Source of the DNA: Roseiarcus sp963742305
Lineage (GTDB): Bacteria; Pseudomonadota; Alphaproteobacteria; Rhizobiales; Beijerinckiaceae
Length of the DNA stretch: 64,000 nt
NCBI GenBank assembly: GCA_963742305.1
Contig: CAVULN010000023.1
Span: 124,001 to 188,000, forward strand
Direction: 5' to 3'
The translations under genes were made by a program, and so were the position numbers. Positions 57,403-64,000 of the stretch are shown piece by piece. The notes under the pieces were generated by a model. That model saw only the letters and a program-made list of their open reading frames with translations, was not told where the DNA came from and did no database searches. Positions within the stretch are counted from its first letter, which is position 1. Each line of letters opens with the position of its first letter.

Positions 57403-57684
57403 TCACATCTGGGTCAGCGAGCCGTGGCCCTTGGGCGTCTTGGTCGACTCGCACGTGCCCTTGGCGACATATTTCCAATGGTGGGGATCGTAGTCGACAG
57501 TCGATGTGCCGGCGCAGCTCGTGCCGGCGCCGGCGGCGCAATCGTTCTTGCCGGCGAGCGCGACGCCGTAGCACTTGTCGGCCCCCGGCTGGGCCGCGGC
57601 CGGGCCCGCCTTGGCGGCGGTCGCGAGGGCGGCGGCGAGCGAGCAGGCAAGGGTGGCGGCGGTGAAGGCGGTCCTGGCGTTCAT
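57403..57684 (-). CDS. DUF2282 bufferin-type (BufA1) metallophore precursor
   Basis: The 93-residue protein starts at ATG 57684 after an AGGAGG ribosome site, part of which lies in a 5-bp hairpin at 57696-57711. The signal peptide is followed by ADKCYGVALAGKNDCAAG, SCAGTS and KGTCEST; Cys 38, 49, 57 and 78 are the four core cysteines of the DUF2282 family. BufA1 bufferins are exported, copper-binding peptides modified by an MNIO (DUF692) enzyme with a DUF2063 partner; neither is nearby. It may be modified in trans or act unmodified. Confidence 0.85.
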   Translation of the reverse strand: MNARTAFTAATLACSLAAALATAAKAGPAAAQPGADKCYGVALAGKNDCAAGAGTSCAGTSTVDYDPHHWKYVAKGTCESTKTPKGHGSLTQM

Positions 57685-57914
57685 GGGGGAATCCTCCTGT
57701 AAAACAACAGGTTATGATCGCATGCGGCGGCGCGCATCGCCGGTTGAGCGGAGCCTTAGTCGGCCCTGCTGCCTGTACGTCCTTCGATAGCCGAGGTTAC
57801 GGGAGGCGGCGATCACGAATTCGTGAACACACAGGCGAGCGGCGCTGTTTGCCGGCTTGAAACCCCGCCGATTGGGGCCAGATATCGGCAAGCGCCATTG
57901 AGAGGGCGCGCTCC

Positions 57915-58340
57915 ATGACCGAATTCCTCCACGCCGTCTGTCCGCATTGCTCCGCGGTCAACCGCATCCCCGCCGGCCGTCCGGCCTCGGAGGCCAAATG
58001 CGGGGCCTGCAAGGCGAGCCTGTTCACCGGCGAGCCGATCACGCTGACCGCGCAGACCTTCGACAAGCATGTCGAGCGCAACGACATGCCGCTGATTGTC
58101 GACTTCTGGGCGCCGTGGTGCGGGCCGTGCCGCACGATGGCGCCGATCTTCGACAAGGCGGCCAAGGAGCTCGAGCCGCGCGCCCGCTTCGCCAAGGTCA
58201 ATGTCGACGAGGAGCCGGAGATTGCGGCGCGCTTCGGCATCCGCGGCATTCCGACCCTGATCGCCTTCGAGAAGGGCAAGGTGAAGACGCAGCACGCCGG
58301 GTTGGTCGATCTCCACTTCCTGCGGGGGTTGGCGAGCTAG
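57915..58340 (+). CDS. trxC: Thioredoxin 2 (TrxC)
   Basis: The 141-residue protein has an N-terminal zinc ribbon (Cys9-x-x-Cys12, Cys29-x-x-Cys32) followed by a thioredoxin domain with W-C-G-P-C (Cys69, Cys72). TrxC is the zinc-containing cytosolic thioredoxin induced by oxidative stress. Start ATG 57915 gives the standard length. It is divergent from the bufferin-type gene with 230 bases between, so they could share regulatory DNA. Confidence 0.95.
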   Translation: MTEFLHAVCPHCSAVNRIPAGRPASEAKCGACKASLFTGEPITLTAQTFDKHVERNDMPLIVDFWAPWCGPCRTMAPIFDKAAKELEPRARFAKVNVDEEPEIAARFGIRGIPTLIAFEKGKVKTQHAGLVDLHFLRGLAS

Positions 58341-58561
58341 CTCCACGAATGCTCAGGAGCCTCCATGCGTAGGATTGGAGGCCCTCTGCGAGCGCGCGCC
58401 CGCCGCAGGCGCACTGGAGCTGATGTCGCGCGCCTGACCTGGCTGGCTCGTTTCGGGGCCTCGCCGCCGCTTGCCCTCTGCCCATGCTTGAGGCCATAAG
58501 GCGGCTTCCCTCGGAAGCGTAAGGCTTCCGGCCCAATTCGCCTACTAAGAAGCCGGTCCGC

Positions 58562-59890
58562 ATGCGTCTTTCCCGCTATTTCCTGCCGATCCTCAAGGAG
58601 ACGCCGAAGGAGGCGGAGATCGTCTCGCACCGGCTCATGCTCCGCTCCGGCATGATCCGCCAGGAGGCCGCGGGCAGCTACGCCTGGCTGCCGCTCGGAG
58701 TCAGGGTCCTGCACAAGATCTGCGCCATCATCCGTGAGGAACAGAACCGCGCCGGCGCGATCGAAGTGTTGATGCCGACCGTGCAATCCGCCGACCTCTG
58801 GCGCGAAAGCGGGCGCTATGACGATTACGGCAAGGAGATGCTGCGCATCCGCGACCGGCACGATCGCGACATGCTGTACGGGCCGACCAACGAGGAGATG
58901 ATCACCGAGATCTTCCGCGCCTCGGTGCGCTCCTACAAGGACCTGCCGCTCAATCTCTATCACATCCAGTGGAAGTTCCGCGACGAAGTCCGTCCCCGTT
59001 TCGGCGTCATGCGCTCGCGCGAATTTCTCATGAAGGACGCCTACACCTTCGATCTCGATCAGGCGGGCGCACGCCATTCCTACAACAGGGAGTTCACCGC
59101 TTATCTGCGCACCTTCGCGCGGTTCGGTCTCACCGCCATTCCGATGCGCGCCGAATCCGGCCCGATCGGCGGCGACCTCTCCCACGAGTTCGTCATCCTC
59201 GCTTCGACCGGCGAGAGCGAGGTGTTCTGCCATCGGGACTATCTGTCGTTCAAGACGCCGGGAGAGGACATCGCCTTCGACGACCCGAAGTCCATGCAGG
59301 CGGTGGTCGACAAGTGGACCTCGCTCTACGCCGCCACCTCCGACAAGCACGATTCCGCCGCCTTCGAGCGGCTCGACCCGAAGGACCGGATTTCCGCCCG
59401 CGGCATCGAGGTCGGCCATATTTTCTACTTCGGAACCAAGTATTCCGCGCCGATGAAGGCGGTCGTCAACGGACCGGACGGCAAGGAGCATTTCGTGCAT
59501 ATGGGCTCGTATGGCATCGGCCCGACCCGGCTCGCCGCCGCTCTGATCGAGGCCAATCACGACGAGAACGGCCCGATCTGGCCCGAGGCCGCAGCGCCGT
59601 TCCGCGTCGGGCTCATCAACCTCAAGGTGGGCAATTCCGCTTGCGACGGCGCCTCCGCGCGCATCTACGACGCGCTCGGCAAAGCCGGCGTCGACGTGCT
59701 CTACGACGACCGCGACGAGCGGCCGGGAGCGAAATTCGCCGCCATGGATCTCGTCGGCGCGCCCTGGCAGGCGATCGTCGGCCCGAAGAGCCTCGCCGAG
59801 GGCAAGGTGGAGCTCAAGGCCCGCCGCGGCGGCGAGCGCGAACTGGTCAGCATCGACGCGGCGATCGCAAGGCTCGGCGGTACGGCGTGA
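58562..59890 (+). CDS. proS: Prolyl-tRNA synthetase
   Basis: The 442-residue class II synthetase of the short alphaproteobacterial form lacks the long editing insertion. Class II motif regions are visible: motif 2 WKFRDEVRPRFGVMRSREFLMKD split across its loop, motif 3 GSYGIGPTRLAAA, and the anticodon-binding domain (DVLYDDRDERPGAKFA). It charges tRNA-Pro. Intact, an essential gene. Confidence 0.96.
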   Translation: MRLSRYFLPILKETPKEAEIVSHRLMLRSGMIRQEAAGSYAWLPLGVRVLHKICAIIREEQNRAGAIEVLMPTVQSADLWRESGRYDDYGKEMLRIRDRHDRDMLYGPTNEEMITEIFRASVRSYKDLPLNLYHIQWKFRDEVRPRFGVMRSREFLMKDAYTFDLDQAGARHSYNREFTAYLRTFARFGLTAIPMRAESGPIGGDLSHEFVILASTGESEVFCHRDYLSFKTPGEDIAFDDPKSMQAVVDKWTSLYAATSDKHDSAAFERLDPKDRISARGIEVGHIFYFGTKYSAPMKAVVNGPDGKEHFVHMGSYGIGPTRLAAALIEANHDENGPIWPEAAAPFRVGLINLKVGNSACDGASARIYDALGKAGVDVLYDDRDERPGAKFAAMDLVGAPWQAIVGPKSLAEGKVELKARRGGERELVSIDAAIARLGGTA

Positions 59891-60011
59891 CAGACAGGCG
59901 CCGCCTCCGGCGAGGAGGTCCTCGCGTCACGGCCGGGCTTGGCTATCCGCCGTGGTCTTGCCTTGACGAGACCGCGCGAGAATCCGCAGCCATGACGCCC
60001 GGAGCCAATCG

Positions 60012-61310
60012 TTGACCGCCCTCGCGGTGGACGCGCCTGCGTCCGGGACGACGCCGCCGACCCGGCCGTTCTCGGCCTTCGAGTGGATGGTCGCCTTTCG
60101 CTATCTGCGCGCACGCAACGCCCAGCGCTCGATCTCGGTCATCGCCGGCTTTTCCTTTCTCGGCATCGTGCTCGGGGTTGCCGCGCTGATCGTGGTCATG
60201 GCGGTGATGAACGGCTTCCGCCATGATCTCATGGAGAAGATGATCGGCCTCAACGGCCACATGTTCCTGCAAGCGGTCGAGACGCCGCTCACCGACTATG
60301 ACGCCGTGACGGAGCGGGTGAGCAAGGTTCCGGGCGTGACGCTGGCGCTGCCGCTGGTCGAGGGCCAGGCGTTCGCGACCTCGCCTTATGGCTCGTCGGG
60401 CGCGCTGGTGCGCGGCATTCGCGGCGCCGACCTTGAGCGCCTCCCCGGAATCGCCGGTCACATCACCCAGGGCTCGCTCGAGGGCTTCAACTCCGGCCAG
60501 GGGGTGGCGGTCGGCGCGAAGCTTGCCGAGCATTTGAGCCTGAGGGCCGGCGACAAGATCACCATCATCGCACCGCATGGCGCGGAGACGCCGTTCGGCG
60601 TCACGCCGCGCATGAAAAGCTATACGGTTGCGGCGATTTTCCAGATTGGCATGACCACCTTCGACAACACTTTCATCTTCATGCCGCTCCCCGAGGCCCA
60701 GACCTTCTTCAATTCTGACGGCCAGGCGAGCGTGATCGAGGTCTATGTCTCCGATCCTGACGACATCGACGCGATGCGGCGGAAAATCGAGGCGGTCCAG
60801 GGGCGGCCGATGATCGACACCGACTGGCGCCAGCTCAACAAGAGCTTTTTCGACGTGCTCACGGTCGAGAGCAACGTGATGTTCGCCATTCTGACGCTGA
60901 TCATGCTCGTCGCTGCGCTCAACATCATCTCCGGCCTCATCATGCTGGTGCAGGACAAGGCTCGCGCCATCGCCGTCCTGCGCACGATGGGCGCGACGCG
61001 CGGGGCCATCATGCGGATCTTCCTCATCACCGGCGCCACGATCGGATTTCTTGGCACCGCGGTCGGCCTCGCGCTCGGGCTCCTGGTCGCGCACAACGTC
61101 GAGCCGATCCGCAAGGGCCTGAGCTGGCTCACCGGCGCCAATCTCTTTCCCTCCGAATTTTATTTCCTGTCGCAACTGCCTTCGCGGGTCGAACCGAGCG
61201 ACGTGATCGCCGTCGTTGCGATGGCGCTGATCTTGTCGCTCGCCGCGACCATCTATCCCTCCTGGCGCGCCGCACGGCTCGATCCGGTCGAGGCGCTGCG
61301 CTATGAATGA
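60012..61310 (+). CDS. lolE: Lipoprotein-releasing ABC transporter permease (LolE/LolC)
   Basis: TTG 60012 is the best start; nearby ATGs are out of frame or inside the protein. The 432-residue permease has a first TM (ISVIAGFSFLGIVLGVAALI), a large periplasmic domain and three C-terminal TMs with GATRGAIMRIFLITGATIG and YPSWRAARLDPVEALRYE. With LolD it extracts lipoproteins for LolA. The single permease suggests a LolCE homodimer-type system. It overlaps lolD by eight bases. Confidence 0.94.
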   Translation: MTALAVDAPASGTTPPTRPFSAFEWMVAFRYLRARNAQRSISVIAGFSFLGIVLGVAALIVVMAVMNGFRHDLMEKMIGLNGHMFLQAVETPLTDYDAVTERVSKVPGVTLALPLVEGQAFATSPYGSSGALVRGIRGADLERLPGIAGHITQGSLEGFNSGQGVAVGAKLAEHLSLRAGDKITIIAPHGAETPFGVTPRMKSYTVAAIFQIGMTTFDNTFIFMPLPEAQTFFNSDGQASVIEVYVSDPDDIDAMRRKIEAVQGRPMIDTDWRQLNKSFFDVLTVESNVMFAILTLIMLVAALNIISGLIMLVQDKARAIAVLRTMGATRGAIMRIFLITGATIGFLGTAVGLALGLLVAHNVEPIRKGLSWLTGANLFPSEFYFLSQLPSRVEPSDVIAVVAMALILSLAATIYPSWRAARLDPVEALRYE

Positions 61311-61998
61311 TCAGCCGCGCATCGCCGCGCTCGCGCTTCAGGGCGTCGAGCGGCGCTATGGGCGGGGCGACACCACGGTCGAGGTTTTGGCCGGCGCGGA
61401 CCTCGAACTCATCGCCGGCCAGTCGGTGGCGCTGATCGCGCCTTCGGGCGCGGGAAAGTCGACGCTTCTGCATCTGGCGGGCCTGCTCGAACGGCCGGAC
61501 GCCGGGGAAATCAGGATCGGCGGCGCCGCGACCTCGACCATGAGCGACGACAAGCGCACGGCGCTGAGACGCACGGAGATCGGCTTCGTCTACCAGTTCC
61601 ATCATCTGCTGCCGGAGTTCTCGGCGCTCGAGAACCTCGTCCTGCCGCAGATGATCGCGGGGCTCTCCCGTGCCCAGGCGGGGACCCGCGCGCGCGAACT
61701 GCTCGCCTATCTTGGCCTGAGCCGGCGGGAGACCCATCGTCCGGCGGAATTGTCCGGCGGCGAGCAGCAGCGGGTGGCCATCGCTCGCGCGGTCGCCAAC
61801 GGCCCACGAGTTCTGCTTGCCGACGAGCCGACCGGCAATCTCGATCCGAAGACCGCCGACCACGTGTTCGGAACCCTCGCCGGGCTCGTCAAGGCGAGCG
61901 GGCTTGCGGCGCTGGTCGCCACCCACAACATGGACCTCGCGGCGCGGATGGATCGTCGCGTAACCATCCGCGACGGGCGGGTCAGCGAGCTTGGGTGA
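61303..61998 (+). CDS. lolD: Lipoprotein-releasing ABC ATPase LolD
   Basis: The 231-residue ABC ATPase has Walker A APSGAGKSTLL, signature LSGGEQQR, Walker B VLLADEPTGNLD and FVYQFHHLLPEFSALEN, the LolD-type segment after the Q loop. Start at ATG 61303, overlapping lolE. It powers release of outer-membrane lipoproteins. Intact. Confidence 0.96.
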   Translation: MNDQPRIAALALQGVERRYGRGDTTVEVLAGADLELIAGQSVALIAPSGAGKSTLLHLAGLLERPDAGEIRIGGAATSTMSDDKRTALRRTEIGFVYQFHHLLPEFSALENLVLPQMIAGLSRAQAGTRARELLAYLGLSRRETHRPAELSGGEQQRVAIARAVANGPRVLLADEPTGNLDPKTADHVFGTLAGLVKASGLAALVATHNMDLAARMDRRVTIRDGRVSELG

Positions 61999-62034
61999 GC
62001 CCTCGGCCGATCGCGGCCGACTTGGCGCGGCTCG

Positions 62035-62490
62035 CTACGCGTCGAACGAAGCCGGGTCTTGGCTTCGGTAGATCGCCTGTTGCATCCACAGGGCGGCCGC
62101 CCCGTACAGCGGCCCGATCACCCAGAAGGTGTGGCCGAGCATGACGGGCACGGCCAGACCCGACAGAGCGCCGGCGGCGAGGGCGCTCGCCCAGCCGAAC
62201 CAGCCCATGTTCAGCAAGACCAATCGTGAAGCCGCCATGGCGAGGACGGCGGGAAACCCCCAAAGCGGAGACCAGAGCAATGTCGAGGGCAAATGCCCGC
62301 CGAACAGGCCAAGCTGATCGAGCCGTTCGGGCGCTGACGGAAAACTGCCCGTCGAGGCCTTTTCGAGAATCATCAGCAGAATGCCGAGTCCCGCCGGCAT
62401 GAGCCAGACAAGAAAAGGGACCAGCTCCGTTGGATGAAGGATGCCGAACTGCGGCGGTCGCCATTGCGCAGAGTTTCGCCACGCCGGCAT
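62035..62490 (-). CDS. Hypothetical multi-pass membrane protein
   Basis: The 151-residue protein from ATG 62490 has four hydrophobic segments (LVPFLVWLMPAGLGILLMIL, LWGFPAVLAMAASRLVLL, ASALAAGALSGLAVPVML, GHTFWVIGPLYGAAALW), Trp-rich, without recognisable motifs. Convergent with lolD. I do not recognise the family. Confidence 0.6.
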   Translation of the reverse strand: MPAWRNSAQWRPPQFGILHPTELVPFLVWLMPAGLGILLMILEKASTGSFPSAPERLDQLGLFGGHLPSTLLWSPLWGFPAVLAMAASRLVLLNMGWFGWASALAAGALSGLAVPVMLGHTFWVIGPLYGAAALWMQQAIYRSQDPASFDA

Positions 62491-62775
62491 CAGCGCTTGG
62501 TTCCTTCCTGGTTCGTGAGCGCGAGCGAGGAAGCGCCGGTCGGTCGGCCGCCGGCATTATGGGTCCGCGTCGCGCGGTCACCCTAACACAGGGGTTGTTG
62601 AACGATCTTTAGCAATGTTGAGTATATTTTCGAAGAAACTCGAAAGATCGCAAATAAGGATATTTAACCGGAGGAGGTAAAACTATCGAGCCAGGTCAAC
62701 TCGGCTATCCGCTTTTCTGATCGCTGCTTCCGGATAAGAGAGCGTCTCGCTATCGCGCGCAAGTTGGAGGGTCGC

Positions 62776-63171
62776 GTGTTGATCGTTGGCCGGGCGTTCG
62801 TCTGTATCCTCGTCTTCGCAGCGGCCTTTCTCTTTTCGTATTGGCTGCTGTTCGTCCAGATCTTCCCGAACGATCCGCTCGACCTCGCGAGCGTCGCGGC
62901 CCTGTTGACGGCGATGGTTCTCGCTGGGCTGGTCTGGAAGGCGACAGACGGGGAAACGAAGGGTGTGCTGGCGACATCCCTGACCTGGGCCGGCGCCGTC
63001 GGCGCCGTGGGATTCAGCGGCGGATTCTTCGGGCCGATGATCTTCACGCCTGACGCCAATCAGGGGCCGCTTCTCGGGCTCCTCATCACCGGTCCCCTCG
63101 GATGCGTCGTGGGCGCCGTCGGCGGGCTCATCGTCGGCCTGCGGCGCCGGCTGAATACGCGGGCGGTCTGA
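62776..63171 (+). CDS. Hypothetical membrane protein with Gly-rich TM segments
   Basis: GTG 62776 is preferred because GGAGG lies six bases upstream; TTG 62764 is also open. About 131 residues with an N-terminal TM (FVCILVFAAAFLFSYWLLF), a second (LASVAALLTAMVLAGLVW) and two Gly-rich TMs (LTWAGAVGAVGFSGGFFG, LITGPLGCVVGAVGGLIVGL). The last resembles a glycine-zipper. Upstream DNA (62590-62700) is AT-rich and could contain its promoter. Function unknown. Confidence 0.6.
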   Translation: MLIVGRAFVCILVFAAAFLFSYWLLFVQIFPNDPLDLASVAALLTAMVLAGLVWKATDGETKGVLATSLTWAGAVGAVGFSGGFFGPMIFTPDANQGPLLGLLITGPLGCVVGAVGGLIVGLRRRLNTRAV

Positions 63172-63193
63172 GGGGCGGCGAGATCGGCCGCCA

Positions 63194-64000
63194 CTACGCG
63201 GTCGCCTTCGCCCTCGGCCGCGCCGCCGCGATCCTGGCGCGATAATTGTCGGCCCCGGCCATCAGCGCATCGACAATCGCGTCGAGCGCCCAGAACCGCT
63301 CGCGCACGTCAGTGTCGATGACCCGGCAGCGGATCGAGGCCAGCGTGCCGAGGCGCTCATGGACGATCTTGGCGAGCGCCGGGTAGCCGAACGCCTCCGA
63401 CAGCGCGGCCATCACGAGAAAGCTTTCGAGCTCCCGCGCAAGCTCCGAATCCGGCGCGCGATAGAGCCAGGCGTAGAGATCCGGATGAAGGTTGGTGGCG
63501 ACGCCGCAGAAGCCGCGCGAACCTGAGCGCATGGCGGGCGCGGCGATCGCGGCATTGGCGTTGACGATCGCGAGATTCGAGCCGGCGGCGATCGCGACTC
63601 GCCGCCTGACCGTCGCGAGGTCGCAGCTCACGTCCTTCAGGATCACGAAACGGCCAGTGTCGAGGCAGGCGCGGAACTCCTCGTCGCTCAACAGTCGCCG
63701 GTAGGGCGCCGGGCATTCGTAGAGGCCAAGCGGAAGATCGGACGGCAGGGATTTCAGGAGCGCGCCGAGCGTCGCGCGGAAGGGCGCGGTTCCGTGGTTG
63801 GCCGTATCGAGGCGGTTGGTGACGAGAACCAGCGCATCGGCGCCCGTATCCGCCATCGCCCTGAGTTCGTTCGTCTGGTCGGCGAGCGTCTCGCTCACGT
63901 GGCCGGACGCGATCACGGGGACGCGCCCTCCGGCCTGCCGCACGACGAAGCGGGCGATCGCCGCGCGCTCATCGAGGCTGAGATATTGCATCTCGCTCGA
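63194..64000 (-). CDS. Dihydrodipicolinate synthase/N-acetylneuraminate lyase family protein (partial)
   Basis: The leftward frame is open to the window edge, so the N-terminus is missing (about 60 residues, judged by family size). Visible: LSLDERAAIARFVVRQAGGR, VPVIASGHVS, GLYECPAPYRRLL (Tyr region) and RFVILKDVS, with the Schiff-base lysine. The DapA/NanA superfamily contains aldolases acting on pyruvate; the ECPAP variant and missing N-terminus prevent naming the substrate. Confidence 0.82.
   Translation of the reverse strand, partial: SSEMQYLSLDERAAIARFVVRQAGGRVPVIASGHVSETLADQTNELRAMADTGADALVLVTNRLDTANHGTAPFRATLGALLKSLPSDLPLGLYECPAPYRRLLSDEEFRACLDTGRFVILKDVSCDLATVRRRVAIAAGSNLAIVNANAAIAAPAMRSGSRGFCGVATNLHPDLYAWLYRAPDSELARELESFLVMAALSEAFGYPALAKIVHERLGTLASIRCRVIDTDVRERFWALDAIVDALMAGADNYRARIAAARPRAKATA

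Overview
The window is GC-rich DNA from an alphaproteobacterium, most likely of the Rhizobiales (Hyphomicrobiales). Supporting signs are a fused ispDF gene, acnA divergent from a ccmA-ccmB pair, the lipid A/Kdo cassette cysQ - DUF4170 - acyltransferase - waaA - lpxK, a DUF992 protein, and intergenic palindromic repeats of the kind scattered through rhizobial genomes. Species cannot be named from the sequence alone. I see no rRNA, tRNA, CRISPR array or replication origin.

Layout. 1-11 kb: partial MFS transporter, DoxX protein, ccmB/ccmA (cytochrome c haem export), an SDR, aconitase, a serine hydrolase, glyoxalase I and a cation efflux protein. 11-14.4 kb: a LysR regulator divergent from a DUF3237 pseudogene, a deleted SDR pseudogene and an intact SDR. 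15-22 kb: an accessory stretch with a secreted beta-helix gene cut by an IS1380-family element, a DJ-1/PfpI protein, two tandem VOC genes and an IS5-family element. 22-32.6 kb: clpS, an aldo/keto reductase, a small mercury-type locus (merR, a merT-like gene, a cysteine-rich protein) with a recognisable MerR operator, an amidohydrolase, a methyltransferase, a slipin, an NRAMP-like transporter, an SDR and an HCCA isomerase. 32.8-39.6 kb: a Flp pilin with a strong terminator, a DyP peroxidase/beta-propeller pair behind an Irr-like box, TerC, two LysE exporters around a KDG kinase, and an SGNH hydrolase. 39.8-44 kb: lipid A/Kdo cassette. 44-64 kb: a large cyclase-ATPase-TPR signalling protein, ispDF, a GST, an acyl-CoA carboxyltransferase, an Mrr endonuclease, envelope proteins, a patatin, an acyl-CoA ligase, a stand-alone bufferin-type (DUF2282) peptide, trxC, proS, lolE-lolD and a partial DapA-like gene.

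The most striking global property is that at least 17 genes carry single-base frameshifts, including normally indispensable ones (acnA twice, ccmB). Undoing one base usually restores the family's usual sequence and length, so most are probably sequence or assembly errors. The DUF3237/SDR pair, with a stop codon and a roughly 57-codon deletion, and the IS-split beta-helix gene look genuinely decayed.

The best candidates for new biology are the orphan bufferin precursor without its maturation genes, the IS1380 insertion whose CTAG duplication restores the host gene exactly when removed, the merR locus with a textbook 19-bp-spacer promoter but no reductase, the mosaic VOC duplication, a CDF transporter with three predicted tandem cytoplasmic domains, and the Irr-box DyP operon.
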